Shown here: positions 18,571 through 28,014 of the stretch, in pieces
Position numbering within the stretch: the stretch's first letter is position 1
Layout of the letters: every line of letters starts with the position of its first letter
NCBI RefSeq assembly: GCF_020084865.1
Contig: NZ_CP071953.1
Span: forward strand, 248,001 to 312,000
Direction of reading: 5' to 3'
Source of the DNA: Candidatus Kaistella beijingensis
Lineage (GTDB): Bacteria > Bacteroidota > Bacteroidia > Flavobacteriales > Weeksellaceae
DNA length: 64,000 bases
Translations under genes and position numbers: made by a program
The notes under the pieces: model-generated
Database searches by the model: none
What the model was told of the DNA's origin: nothing
The model's input: the letters and a program-made list of their open reading frames with translations, nothing else

Positions 18571-19059
18571 ATGCCGTCAACAAAAGATTTGATAGAAATA
18601 TATAGATGCAAATATTTAGTAAATGCTGAATATTTAAAAAATGTTTTAAATGAGAATAAAATTATTGCTGAAGTTGACGCCGAAAACAATTCAGTTCTAA
18701 TAAATGAGTCTGATTTTGATAGCGCAAAAATTATTATCCAAAACGAAAAGCTCGACGAAAGCGAAACCATTGATCAAGAAAATTTTATGGAAGGAGTTGA
18801 AGAATGGAGTAATAACAGATTAAATCCTGGTCACTATTTAGGTGGAAATCTTCCCTATTATTATAGAACAAAATCAAATCATATGACTTTTGCAATTTTG
18901 TTTTTTATTAGCTTAGTTTTTCAAATCGGAATTCTGTTTTTTACAAACATAACGTTATGGAATATAATTTTTGCAATAATAACGCTGATTATAACAATCA
19001 ATTTTATGATTTCTGGATTTAATTATCGCGATGAATTTAAACTGAAAAAGAAAAAATAA
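18571..19059 (+). CDS. DUF2007-like protein with two C-terminal membrane helices
   Basis: From ATG 18571 the product is 162 residues. Residues 1-55 resemble the DUF2007 putative signal-transducing domain (YLVNAEYLKNVLNENKIIAEV .. INESDFDSAKIII). Two hydrophobic helices follow (about residues 107-125 and 129-147). The frame extends upstream to 18463, but that part lies inside the repeat site and is rejected. Role unknown. Confidence 0.65.
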   Translation: MPSTKDLIEIYRCKYLVNAEYLKNVLNENKIIAEVDAENNSVLINESDFDSAKIIIQNEKLDESETIDQENFMEGVEEWSNNRLNPGHYLGGNLPYYYRTKSNHMTFAILFFISLVFQIGILFFTNITLWNIIFAIITLIITINFMISGFNYRDEFKLKKKK

Positions 19060-19060
19060 C

Positions 19061-19259
19061 TGCAGATAACATAGTATTTGCAAAAGGCGGGGTTGAATAT
19101 ATAATAGAAAAACCTGATGCATTTAGTCGCAATTTGCTTTTCATATTGTATTTTTTTGTAATTTAACAATCTGAAAAAGCAATTTGCTTCGTTCCGTCGA
19201 AATTGAACTTTCCGTCCAATTTAGCCCGCCCTTCGCAAATACTTTTTCCGTTAGCTGTA
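19061..19259 (+). repeat. attC-like site 6 (long class, 199 bp)
   Basis: Left core TGCAGATAAC complements the cassette start GTTATCTGCA at 18550. Right core GTTAGCTGTA. The sequence is nearly identical to sites 1 and 7. Confidence 0.87.
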
Positions 19260-19282
19260 ATTTTATAAATTTGGGGCGTAAA

Positions 19283-19918
19283 ATGAAATCGGCATATTTT
19301 TTCTTCTTTATTTTTAATGTGCTTAATGCTCAAATTACAGAAAAAAAGCATTTTGATATTAAATTATTTAATGAATTATCTAAGACATCTTTAGATTCAT
19401 TACGAATTGAATACAAAAAAAATGATTCATTGGTTATCATGATGAAGTATAAAAATGATATTCCAAGAATAAACATTGTTAAAGGAAATTATGCTATCTT
19501 TTATGAGTTCTACCCATATCTGTATTTAAAAGCAAAAAGACAAGGAATATTTGGAAAAGCACACCTTTCAGAATTTCCAATTGGAAATGATGTTGAATAT
19601 TCAGAAAACGGTTCTATTACAAGAAAAATTGATTGGAACAATGTTCCTTTTGATGATGGAATTCCTGGACCTAAATTAAATATATTGAATATTGATAAAC
19701 TAATGAAACAAAATTATAGAGTTGATGTTTTTAATGATAATCTTTGGGATATTAGATTAAGACAAAATGAAAAAACAAAAATGATATTCTACGAAATTGA
19801 CATTATTGATGGAGAAAAACATTATTTTGAATATAAAATTAATGGAGATTCCGGTTTTTTAATTAGTAAAAAAAGAAAACGAATAAAAATTCCAAAAGGA
19901 CTTCAAAGAGGGAAATAA
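19283..19918 (+). CDS. Secreted protein of unknown function (211 aa)
   Basis: The product begins with a short signal peptide (MKSAYFFFFIFNVLNAQ) and continues as a 190-residue soluble domain with no motif I recognise. The frame is open upstream to 19184, but those codons are inside the repeat site. It is the single gene of its cassette and is AT-rich like the neighbouring cassettes. Confidence 0.6.
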   Translation: MKSAYFFFFIFNVLNAQITEKKHFDIKLFNELSKTSLDSLRIEYKKNDSLVIMMKYKNDIPRINIVKGNYAIFYEFYPYLYLKAKRQGIFGKAHLSEFPIGNDVEYSENGSITRKIDWNNVPFDDGIPGPKLNILNIDKLMKQNYRVDVFNDNLWDIRLRQNEKTKMIFYEIDIIDGEKHYFEYKINGDSGFLISKKRKRIKIPKGLQRGK

Positions 19919-19922
19919 AAAC

Positions 19923-20120
19923 TACAGCTAACATAGTATTTGCAAAAGGCGGGGTTGAAACCACGTAGAAAGGTTTGTTGCATTTAGTCGCAACTTGCTT
20001 TTCATATTGTATTTTTTTGTAATTTAACAATCTGAAAAAGCAATTTGCTTCGTTCGGTCGAAATTGAACTTTCAGTTAAATTTAGCCCGCCCTTCGCAAA
20101 TACTTTTTCCGTTAGCTGCA
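19923..20120 (+). repeat. attC-like site 7 (long class, 198 bp)
   Basis: Left core TACAGCTAAC complements the cassette start GTTAGCTGTA at 19250. Right core GTTAGCTGCA. Inner hairpin GCTTTTCATATTG / CAATCTGAAAAAGC with TGTAATTTAA in the loop. Confidence 0.87.
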
Positions 20121-20142
20121 AGTTTATCAAAACGTTACGCCA

Positions 20143-20730
20143 ATGAAAAACTACTATTTTTTACTTTGCTCAATTTTACTTTTCTCGTGTAGACAAGAAA
20201 AAAGCAACAATCAAATTCCTGACGCGTTGAATGATAATAAAGTTTCCGTTAGCGGAAGTTTTAGATCTTATGATGATGAAAATTTAGTTGATAAATTATA
20301 TGCTGAACTAATTAAAAACGACCAAGAATTACAAAAATTTGACAGTGAAATTCTAAATAATTTGAATAAATCACACGAAGTAAGAAAAGAATTATTTTCT
20401 TATGACGACAAATCTAAAAATTATTATTCTTCAGTTGTATCCAATACAAAATCAATCACGGATTCTTTGCTTAAAAAGAAATTAATTGAACTACTAAAAA
20501 ATAGTGAATCGAAATATTATATGAGAGTTTCAAATCTCAAAAAAATGAGTGGAATCATTGAAAAAAATAATGCTTCAATTTCTGACAATTATACTTTTTT
20601 CAAAACTGCCTTAACAATTCCTATTATTGAAAAATTTCAAAAGGAAAACTTACCAAATGCAAAACCTTTAGAAAGTTTTATTGCGGAACAGATTGAAATT
20701 AAGAATAAAATTGAGTCCAATAACAAATAA
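20143..20730 (+). CDS. Putative lipoprotein of unknown function (195 aa)
   Basis: A lipoprotein signal peptide is visible (LLCSILLFSC, lipidated Cys at about residue 16). The rest is charged and helical with likely coiled-coil stretches (KNDQELQKFDSEILNNLNK). No family recognised. It is the sole gene of its cassette. Confidence 0.6.
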   Translation: MKNYYFLLCSILLFSCRQEKSNNQIPDALNDNKVSVSGSFRSYDDENLVDKLYAELIKNDQELQKFDSEILNNLNKSHEVRKELFSYDDKSKNYYSSVVSNTKSITDSLLKKKLIELLKNSESKYYMRVSNLKKMSGIIEKNNASISDNYTFFKTALTIPIIEKFQKENLPNAKPLESFIAEQIEIKNKIESNNK

Positions 20731-20737
20731 AAAAACC

Positions 20738-20937
20738 TGCAGATAACATAGTATTTGCAAAAGGCGGGGGAAAGTGCAAAATTGAAAAGTGGAAAAAATA
20801 ATCCGCTCATGCTTTTCAATTCTGCATTTTTTGTGTAAGTTAGCAGTATTGAAAAAGCATTCGCTACGTTTGGTCTTCCTTGAACTTTTTGTTCTTCGAA
20901 AGCCCGCACTTCGCCAATACTTTTTCCGTTAGCGGTC
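20738..20937 (+). repeat. attC-like site 8 (long class, 200 bp)
   Basis: Left core TGCAGATAAC pairs with the cassette start GTTAGCTGCA (20111) with one mismatch. Right core GTTAGCGGTC. Inner hairpin is GCTTTTCAAT.. / ..ATTGAAAAAGC with TGTAAGTTAG in the loop. Confidence 0.85.
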
Positions 20938-20985
20938 AGCATAGAACGACAATACATCAAACAAAAGCCATTAAAATATGACATA

Positions 20986-21381
20986 ATGAAAACGGCATTA
21001 ATTACACTACTTCTTTTAGTAGCTTCAAACTTTTCGTTTGCACAAACGACATCAGAAGTCCCTACACAAATTATTTCTACGGACACTGCCGTTACATATA
21101 GACTGTTTTCAACACGAAATATGTACACATTTATCAAACTAGATACAAGAAATGGTAAAATGTGGCAAGTTCAATGGAGTAATAAAGGAAAAGAATATAG
21201 ATTTGAGAGTACACTATCAGACATCTCTCAGGTAAATAAGGACGAAGAGAAAAATGGTAGATTTTTTCTTTATCCAACAACTAACATATACACTTTCATT
21301 TTGCTTGACCAAGTAGACGGAAGAACTTGGCAAGTTCAATGGGGTAAGGAAGATGAAAGATTAGTAATCCGTATATATTGA
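20986..21381 (+). CDS. Secreted 131-aa protein with duplicated WQVQW motif
   Basis: A signal peptide (residues 1-20, ending SFAQ) is followed by two copies of one unit: RLFSTRNMYTFIKLDTRNG-KMWQVQW and RFFLYPTTNIYTFILLDQVDG-RTWQVQW. The duplication suggests a small beta-rich repeat domain. Function unknown. It is the first of two genes in its cassette, and the next gene starts within 10 bases of its stop. Confidence 0.65.
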   Translation: MKTALITLLLLVASNFSFAQTTSEVPTQIISTDTAVTYRLFSTRNMYTFIKLDTRNGKMWQVQWSNKGKEYRFESTLSDISQVNKDEEKNGRFFLYPTTNIYTFILLDQVDGRTWQVQWGKEDERLVIRIY

Positions 21382-21390
21382 GTGAATATT

Positions 21391-22386
21391 ATGAGTTTTT
21401 GTGTTGACGACTTTAAAAATGAACTAATTTGCTATTATAAAGATGAGCGTTATTCTGTTCGTGACAACGGAGCAGTTTTACGTCATCCACTTAATGAAAA
21501 ACGTCAACGACCAACCGACAACAATTGGACTTTTGGCAAACTAAACATCAGGACAGGATATTTAGAAATTGCTTCGGTTCGCATTCACAGAATAGTTGCA
21601 ACTGCATTTCTCGGAGAAGCACCAACAAAAGAATACGTTGTTGACCACATTGACACAAACAAGCAAAATAACCGACCAGACAATCTTCGATGGGTAACAA
21701 GATTAGAAAACATATTGCTTAACCCAATCACCGCAAAGCGTATCGAAATTATTTGCGGGAGTGTTGAAACTTTTCTTGCTGACCCTTCAAAATTTCGTGA
21801 CAAATTTCAAGACCCAAACTATGACTGGATGTGTACAGTTAGTATCCAAGAAGCACAAGCGAGCAAAGAAAGATTATTAGCTTGGGCAAAAAGTGATAAA
21901 CCATTACAAGGTGGAACTTTAGGTGAATGGATTTACAATAGAAGTTTATCAAATCAATTTACTGCCAATGTTGCAGAAGAATTAGAATTTATAAATTCAC
22001 TAACCCCAAACGCTGTTCAAATAGCCCGAAATTGGAAAACACCAAGCGAATTTCCTTGCTGTCCAAAGACAATCACTCATAACTCAATTGCTGACTATAC
22101 TTCAAACCTAAAAGTAGGGAATATATTTTCCCAAAACCAATATACGAGTTCTATTATTGAGCGATTTGCAATTTCCAAAGACGAAAAAACACTGTGGATT
22201 ATGTGCAAAAGTGGTGACGAAAATCCGATTAAACCTTATTCATTGGCAGAGATAACCTATCAAAATGATGTTTTCGTTCATAATAGCCTTGGAACATTTT
22301 TTGAAAAGAACGGAGCAGAAAAACAATTTACACTTGCACAAGGACTTGAATGGTCAGGTGGCGACACAATTGATGATTATTGTTAA
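21391..22386 (+). CDS. HNH endonuclease family protein
   Basis: The 331-residue product contains an HNH motif near residues 85-110 (VVDHIDTNKQNNRPDNLRWV), typical of free-standing homing-type or phage HNH nucleases. The C-terminal 200 residues are not recognised. The ATG at 21391 is preferred; a GTG at 21382 is in frame and directly abuts the upstream stop. It shares the cassette with the secreted 131-residue protein. It may be a mobile nuclease or a defence nuclease. Confidence 0.7.
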   Translation: MSFCVDDFKNELICYYKDERYSVRDNGAVLRHPLNEKRQRPTDNNWTFGKLNIRTGYLEIASVRIHRIVATAFLGEAPTKEYVVDHIDTNKQNNRPDNLRWVTRLENILLNPITAKRIEIICGSVETFLADPSKFRDKFQDPNYDWMCTVSIQEAQASKERLLAWAKSDKPLQGGTLGEWIYNRSLSNQFTANVAEELEFINSLTPNAVQIARNWKTPSEFPCCPKTITHNSIADYTSNLKVGNIFSQNQYTSSIIERFAISKDEKTLWIMCKSGDENPIKPYSLAEITYQNDVFVHNSLGTFFEKNGAEKQFTLAQGLEWSGGDTIDDYC

Positions 22387-22426
22387 AAATGAGTATGAAT
22401 AAAAAATGCCGAACCGCTAACATATT

Positions 22427-23464
22427 CTATGTCAAAAAACAAGTACTATTTTGAATTTTTTCATGCCGCAAATTGTTGTGTTTCACGTAGGAAGTCCCAC
22501 GCCCTATGACCGCAAAAATCCGGTTGACGAGTTTGAATTTAACGTTGTTTAGCGCCAACATTTTCGGTTTTCCTTCCGCCTGTTTTCGCTCGTAGTAGAG
22601 CTTCAGCTCGTGGTCGTACTTTATTGCCGTCAGTGAAAGCAGGTGCAGTATCGACTTCATCTTTTTGTCGGCAAAAGGGCTCACCCTGCTTTTCCCCCGG
22701 ATGCTGGTTCCCGATGTTCTCCCGAATGGCGCTATTCCGCAGTAGCACGCATATTTTCTCGCATTCCTGAACCGCAGAAATCCCTTCGTGGTGAGCAGCA
22801 GATAAAGCGTTCCGATTTCTCCGACTCCCGGTATGCTGCGCAACAGCTCCTGTTTAGCGTTAAGGTCTTCATCGCTCCTGACGAGTTTGCTTATTGCCAG
22901 TTGCAGGGTTTTCAGCTGGGATTTCAGGAACGTTACCGTCTTTCTGTTGGCGGATTTCACGCTCCTGTAGACTTCCTTTCCCAAGAATTCCTCGCCCTCC
23001 GAAGTGCGCTCGAAACTTTTTATCGCGGCGATGAGCTTTTCGCGTTCCGCATTCATGAGGTTAAGTTGCTGGTAGATGATTTCGGGAACTTCCGAGAGTT
23101 GGATCTTGTCCTCGTTGCGCATCGCGTATTTGGCGATCCCCTGCGCATCTATCGTGTCGCTCTTGCCTCTGGAAAGACCTCTGGAACGCTTGATCTCGAT
23201 TGCGGGGACTTCCGCATAGTTCCAACCGTTCCCGCACAGGAACACCGCCAGAATAGTGGAGTAGATTCCGGTATGCTCGAAGACCACGAGTGTGTCCTCC
23301 ATCATCAGTCCTTCCTTTGAAAACGCTGCAAATATCGTCTGCAGAGACTTTTTCTCATTGGCGACGCTTCCTCTCTTTACCGTGTCTCTTTCCGGAATCA
23401 GGAGGCAGTAGTCCAAGGTGTTTTTGGAGACATCGAAACCCAGGTAGTTTTTGTAATTTTTCAT
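22427..23464 (-). CDS. IS110-family transposase (copy 2, altered C-terminus)
   Basis: The sequence is that of copy 1 until residue 325, where a one-base deletion shifts the frame. The last nine residues (TQQFAA region) are replaced by about twenty unrelated ones, giving 345 residues. DEDD and serine regions are intact, with an E-to-G change beside the last catalytic Asp (DAQG instead of DAQE). It may still be active because the change affects only the tail. Confidence 0.88.
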   Translation of the reverse strand: MKNYKNYLGFDVSKNTLDYCLLIPERDTVKRGSVANEKKSLQTIFAAFSKEGLMMEDTLVVFEHTGIYSTILAVFLCGNGWNYAEVPAIEIKRSRGLSRGKSDTIDAQGIAKYAMRNEDKIQLSEVPEIIYQQLNLMNAEREKLIAAIKSFERTSEGEEFLGKEVYRSVKSANRKTVTFLKSQLKTLQLAISKLVRSDEDLNAKQELLRSIPGVGEIGTLYLLLTTKGFLRFRNARKYACYCGIAPFGRTSGTSIRGKSRVSPFADKKMKSILHLLSLTAIKYDHELKLYYERKQAEGKPKMLALNNVKFKLVNRIFAVIGRGTSYVKHNNLRHEKIQNSTCFLT

Positions 23465-23474
23465 ATCTTTATTT

Positions 23475-23631
23475 TTTGAAAGGTGGTTGAATGGTTTTAA
23501 AATCTTTAGTAGTTCTTGTCTAATATTCTATTTGAAACATCAGTTCAACCTTTATGCAAAACAGAGTACTGATATGTTAGTTAAATCTGACTTAATTTAC
23601 AGGGTTTTTTAGGTCACTCTGTTTTGCTTTC
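23475..23631 (-). ncRNA. Bridge RNA of IS110 copy 2
   Basis: It has the same two-loop structure as copy 1, with one base change outside the guides. Target guides are at 23602-23608 and 23574-23580, donor guides at 23523-23531 and 23502-23508. Both copies are therefore programmed for the same attC-like target. Confidence 0.78.
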
Positions 23632-23809
23632 TAAAGGTATTTATTTTATGGATGCAAAGTAAAGATGGGTTTTGCAAAATGGCGGGTTAAGTGCTACTAT
23701 GACAGTTTAGCGCTAGGTTCAAGTTCAGTTTTTCAAATGAACATTTGTGCTGATAATCCGCCACTTCGCAAAGCCCCTTACCGTTAGCAGAAATTCCTAA
23801 ACAGAACAT

Positions 23810-25021
23810 ATGAAAAAAAAACAATTCTTACTTTTATTAATAATAACAATAGTATTTAGTTGTAGATCAGAAGATAATAGTGATTTAAATGAAAATCCGA
23901 CAGAAACATCAACAGATTTAAAATTTAATTTATCTTACAAACAATCGCTAGGTAATATTGAAATTAGACAAATAATAAAAACAAAGGATAATCAATATAT
24001 TGCAATAGTATTTGCAGATGATTATCGCATTATTAAATTTGATGCAAATTTTAATGTTGTTTGGGATAAAATATATGGTGGAAGTAAAAAAGATTATGCA
24101 GAAAGTATACTTGAAGATTCGCAAGGTAATTTTTTGGTTATAGGGGAATCTGAATCAACTGATGGGAATATTGAACAGAATTATGGAAGTTTTGATATTT
24201 TTTTGATTAAAATTGACAGAAACGGAAATCTTATTTGGAACAAAAATTATGGTGGAAGTGGTTACGAAGGTGTAAGTCAAGACAATACAATTATTGAAAC
24301 AACAAATGGCAATTTTATTTTTGTTGGTTATACAGCATCAACTAATTTCGATATTTCAAATAATAATGGAGGTTATGATGTATGGGTTTCAAAAATTGAC
24401 AATAATGGAAATTTAATTAAACAAAAAACATACGGAGGGAACAATGATGATTTAGGTAGAAAAATTTCTAAACTTAATAATACGTTTATTTTAACATTAA
24501 AAAGTAATTCTACTAACAATGATTTTTCTCAAATTGGTAATTGGGTTGTAAATATTGATGATGAATTAAATATTATTTGGAAAAAAAATACAAATGGAAT
24601 TAATTCGGGATGCATCAATATTTATAATGATGAAATATTGGTAGTAAACTCTACTTTTACAAACTACGAATTACATAAACTAGACTCAAGTGGAAATATT
24701 ATAAAAAGTTCTGTGATTAATTTCTCTAGTCAAAAACAGCCATTTGCAAACCAAATAACTAAATCTAGTGACGGCGGATTTTTAATTATTGGCGATTTAG
24801 GAGGTGGTAATGAACAAGATGCATTAATATTTAAGATAAATAAAAATTTTGAAAAAATAACAGATAATATAATTACTGGAAATAGTTACGATAAATCAAG
24901 ATCTATATTTCCCATTCAAACAAATAAATTTCTTTATTTTATAAATTCTTCATCAACAAATTTACAAATTCCACTTTCTGGAAAAATGTCATCAATAGTA
25001 ACTGAAATTAATGAGCAATAA
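23810..25021 (+). CDS. Lipoprotein with beta-propeller-like repeats
   Basis: The 403-residue product has a lipoprotein signal (IVFSC, Cys about residue 18). It carries repeated blocks of about 50-60 residues with the pattern xYGGSxxDxA..I..T.DGNFxxxGxT..K.DxNGNLIW. Such repeats build beta-propellers in Bacteroidota surface proteins. It is the only gene of its cassette. The ligand is unknown. Confidence 0.7.
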   Translation: MKKKQFLLLLIITIVFSCRSEDNSDLNENPTETSTDLKFNLSYKQSLGNIEIRQIIKTKDNQYIAIVFADDYRIIKFDANFNVVWDKIYGGSKKDYAESILEDSQGNFLVIGESESTDGNIEQNYGSFDIFLIKIDRNGNLIWNKNYGGSGYEGVSQDNTIIETTNGNFIFVGYTASTNFDISNNNGGYDVWVSKIDNNGNLIKQKTYGGNNDDLGRKISKLNNTFILTLKSNSTNNDFSQIGNWVVNIDDELNIIWKKNTNGINSGCINIYNDEILVVNSTFTNYELHKLDSSGNIIKSSVINFSSQKQPFANQITKSSDGGFLIIGDLGGGNEQDALIFKINKNFEKITDNIITGNSYDKSRSIFPIQTNKFLYFINSSSTNLQIPLSGKMSSIVTEINEQ

Positions 25022-25028
25022 AAAGAAC

Positions 25029-25226
25029 TTCTGCTAACATTGTATTGGCAAAATGCGGGCTTGAATTTTGCATTGAATTTGTAAAATTTACTTTCGCTGC
25101 TGCTTTTCATATTGTTTTTTTATGTAATTTAGTCAATCTGAAAAAGCATCGGCTTCGTTTGTGAATTCTTGAACTTCCAGTTCTTCGAATTCCCCGCACT
25201 TCGCCAATACTTTTTACGTTACCGGG
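25029..25226 (+). repeat. attC-like site 10 (long class, 198 bp)
   Basis: Left core TTCTGCTAAC complements the cassette start GTTAGCAGAA (23783). Right core GTTACCGGG. The interior is almost identical to site 12, 3.7 kb downstream. The loop carries TGTAATTTAG. Confidence 0.87.
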
Positions 25227-25255
25227 CAGTTTAATACGACACTCAAACATACAAT

Positions 25256-26644
25256 ATGAACATAGAAAATGTTAGACAATTCATCAAAGAGAAAGCGGAA
25301 CAGTTCGGTGCCAAGACAGACAACGAATTTAATAAGCCTTATGTTGAGCGTAACAACACGGGACAAGAGGCTTTAAAAGACAACGGAGCTTACTTTGGTT
25401 TTATTCATCCAGAAGAAGAAGCTTCGGGACCATTCCACGACTTTTCACTAACTATATTTCCAAACGACCAAGACCAACCTTGGTTAGTTTGTTTGGGTAT
25501 TGGTTCCAGTGGTTTTAAAAATGACTATGAACTAGCCACCTATCCAGGCCTAAGACGACTATTTTCTAAACTTATTAATGAAAAGGGATTTTGTAAATCG
25601 GACTTTTCTGACATAGAAACAAGTTTGCCAAAGTCCATCACTGGCAGCCTAGATTTACAACACATAAAAAACACAATAAAGACTTACACAAAAGTTTTAC
25701 CAGCTTGCCAAATTATTGATGACCCGGAAAGTGAAGAAGGCAAGAAAACAATTGCTGCATTTGTAGCAGGTTATGCAAAACTTAGGGACTGGCCTTCAAA
25801 CAAAGACCACCGCAAAGCTATTTCAGAAGCTTTGGAACCTTTCTTGAAGACAGAGACAATTGATGAAGCAGAAGAAATTAAAAATCTTTTGAACGAAAGA
25901 AAATATATCGTACTTCAAGGGCCTCCAGGTACTGGAAAAACAAGAACAGCAAAAGAAGTTGCAGAAAAAATTAAAGCCAAAACATTTTTTACCCAGTTTC
26001 ACGCAGAGACAAGTTTTTCAGATTTTATTTTTGGTATTCGCCCAGACTTAAACAATAAAGAACTTAGCTACAAAGAAAACTTGGGGAGTTTTACCGAGGC
26101 TTTGAAGTATGCGAAAGACCACGAGAATGAAAAAGTCCTTTTGATAATTGACGAAATAAACAGAGCAAATCTTTCGAATGTTTTAGGCCCTATTTTCTAT
26201 TTGTTTGAACACAAGATGGATAAATCGAATGTTGAAATTGAAATTTCTCCTGGTTTCAAGATTAACAAACTCCCAGATAATTTTTGTGTAATCGCAACTA
26301 TGAATACAGCTGACAGAAGCTTGGCGGTAGTGGACTTTGCATTGCGTAGACGATTTGCTTGGTATACATTAAAACCAAAGGCAATTAAATCGAACCAATT
26401 TTTCAAAGAGGATTTTGCAAGAATTCAAGAGATATTTGATTGGTATGCCTCAAGCAATGAATTATCGCTGCAACCTGGACAAGGCTATTTTATTGCAGAC
26501 AGCGAAGAAGAAATGACAAATCGTATCAAGTACGAAATATTCCCATTGATAAAAGAATATTTACAAGAAGGGTTGATTAGAAATGCCAAAGAAGAATTCA
26601 ATAATTATTTCGCTATTCGAATAAACAAATCACTTTTTGAATGA
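25256..26644 (+). CDS. mcrB: McrB-like AAA+ restriction subunit
   Basis: The 462-residue protein has an N-terminal DNA-recognition-type region (residues 1-190, not recognised) and a McrB-family AAA+ domain: Walker A GPPGTGKT near 222-229, Walker B LLIIDEINRAN, and the signature MNTADRS followed by ALRRRF. McrB uses nucleotide hydrolysis to translocate DNA for the nuclease McrC, usually against modified DNA (type IV restriction). Its stop overlaps the mcrC start by four bases. With mcrC it fills one cassette of 2.9 kb. Confidence 0.88.
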   Translation: MNIENVRQFIKEKAEQFGAKTDNEFNKPYVERNNTGQEALKDNGAYFGFIHPEEEASGPFHDFSLTIFPNDQDQPWLVCLGIGSSGFKNDYELATYPGLRRLFSKLINEKGFCKSDFSDIETSLPKSITGSLDLQHIKNTIKTYTKVLPACQIIDDPESEEGKKTIAAFVAGYAKLRDWPSNKDHRKAISEALEPFLKTETIDEAEEIKNLLNERKYIVLQGPPGTGKTRTAKEVAEKIKAKTFFTQFHAETSFSDFIFGIRPDLNNKELSYKENLGSFTEALKYAKDHENEKVLLIIDEINRANLSNVLGPIFYLFEHKMDKSNVEIEISPGFKINKLPDNFCVIATMNTADRSLAVVDFALRRRFAWYTLKPKAIKSNQFFKEDFARIQEIFDWYASSNELSLQPGQGYFIADSEEEMTNRIKYEIFPLIKEYLQEGLIRNAKEEFNNYFAIRINKSLFE

Positions 26645-28014
26645 GCAAGCCATTAGATGTTTTTTGCGAAGTGCCTTGCTTAACTGAACAATCAAGACAG
26701 TTAAGTGGAATTGCTTTGCAAAAAAAATGGTTTAAATCGGCTGACAAAAGAATTATAGGCCAGTACCTTCAAAAGTTTATAGACTACAACTCATCGCAAT
26801 TCAAGTTCATAGGCGTTCAGCCATTAATTATTGGCTCTGACCAAAATACCTCATTGACATTCCGTTCTTCCAGCTTCATTGGCACTATTCCTCTAAGAGC
26901 ATCTGACACAGGAAAGCAAATAGGTGATTTTGTTGTAATGCCAAGGTTTACTGGTCGTGACCGTTTTGAAGATTACATTGAAATTCTGAATTTACTTGGA
27001 ACAGAAATTAGCCCGGAAGTTATTGACAGCTTTCCTCTTGCTTCTGGTAAAAACTTCCGACCACCGTTATATTTAGAAGCAGTTAAATTCATTGCTTCTC
27101 TTGAAGCATTACTATCAAGACCTTGGCGTAAGTTTGATAACATTGAAAAAATATCTAGCCAACCTTCTGGACAAATCAATTGGACCAAATACATCAACAA
27201 CGAATACAAAATTGAAAATCGTTTAAAGTTTCCAACTCGGAAAAATATTTTAAGTGAGCTTCATAGCGAATATGCCGAAATAAGATATGTATTTGACATT
27301 TGTAAGAATGAATTACTTTCTTCTAATACGCCACAAAGAATAAAAAATACAATCCGTGTAAAGCTTAGTTTCATTGAAGAAAAATTATATCACCATAAAC
27401 CTAAAGCGACAAATAATATTGTTGGCAAGTCATCCGACAGCCCAACAGTAAAAGCTTGTAAAGAACAAGCTAATAAAATCCTTAACTTTAATTTGGTTGA
27501 CAGCACAGCATGGAGAGTAGACTTCTCAGATGTTTTTGAAAAATTCGTTCAACACATTTTTAAAGCAGTTGCTAGAGAGACCGGAGGAAAATTATTTGCG
27601 AATTTCAAGTTCCACTCACGAACTTCTAAGCATTATTCGTGGGAACTAAAACACATTGAACCAGACGCTATATATCAAAAGGAAAACCTCTTAGTATTCA
27701 TAGATGCTAAATACAAATCAAACCTTTATAACAAGTTCGACAATAGCGAAACTCTGAAAGACGACCACAGACACGATTTACACCAAATTATGGCTTATAC
27801 TTCTTTCAGTAAGACAGACTTTAAATATGGATTTCTTTGTTATCCATCAGACCAGTTAGAATTGAAATCTATAAAATATAAGAACGGAATTAACGAAGTA
27901 GCAAACACAGTTTTAGTGATGGGTATTCCATTAAAAAAAGACAGTATCAATGAAGCAAAACGACTACTAACAAATGAACTTAATGAGCTTGAAAGAAGAA
28001 CAACGACCCGGTAA
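26641..28014 (+). CDS. mcrC: McrC-like PD-(D/E)XK nuclease subunit
   Basis: The 457-residue product matches the McrC family: an N-terminal part for McrB contact and a C-terminal PD-(D/E)XK nuclease (EPDAIYQ .. LLVFIDAKYKSN, about residues 339-360). It cuts DNA as part of McrBC. The stop codon TAA (28012-28014) lies inside the left core of the next attC-like site, so gene and site share bases. Confidence 0.87.
   Translation: MSKPLDVFCEVPCLTEQSRQLSGIALQKKWFKSADKRIIGQYLQKFIDYNSSQFKFIGVQPLIIGSDQNTSLTFRSSSFIGTIPLRASDTGKQIGDFVVMPRFTGRDRFEDYIEILNLLGTEISPEVIDSFPLASGKNFRPPLYLEAVKFIASLEALLSRPWRKFDNIEKISSQPSGQINWTKYINNEYKIENRLKFPTRKNILSELHSEYAEIRYVFDICKNELLSSNTPQRIKNTIRVKLSFIEEKLYHHKPKATNNIVGKSSDSPTVKACKEQANKILNFNLVDSTAWRVDFSDVFEKFVQHIFKAVARETGGKLFANFKFHSRTSKHYSWELKHIEPDAIYQKENLLVFIDAKYKSNLYNKFDNSETLKDDHRHDLHQIMAYTSFSKTDFKYGFLCYPSDQLELKSIKYKNGINEVANTVLVMGIPLKKDSINEAKRLLTNELNELERRTTTR

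Larger units (their letters stand above)
22424..23666 (-). mobile_element. IS110-family insertion sequence, copy 2
   Basis: The 1243-bp element is about 98-99 percent identical by eye to copy 1, with identical ends, identical insertion position (AACAT^GGGTTTTGC) and the same orientation. One T is missing near its left end (three instead of four T at about 22481), which alters the transposase C-terminus. Confidence 0.9.
22413..23792 (+). repeat. attC-like site 9 (short class, interrupted by IS110 copy 2)
   Basis: Left part 22413-22423 (core ACCGCTAAC plus AT) and right part 23667-23792 (GGGTTTTGC.. to right core GTTAGCAGAA) would make a 137-bp site. The left core complements the cassette start GTTAGCGGT at 20928. 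The IS sits at the same position as in site 4. Confidence 0.85.

Noticed and set aside
11748..19283. Open frames that begin inside attC-like sites and run into the cassette genes (starts 11748, 18463, 19184).
   Set aside because: The upstream codons translate the repeat itself and hide clear signal peptides or natural starts at 11841, 18571 and 19283.
16468..23320. Plus-strand frames of 138 and 225 residues over the IS110 elements.
   Set aside because: They are antisense shadows of the high-GC transposase genes.
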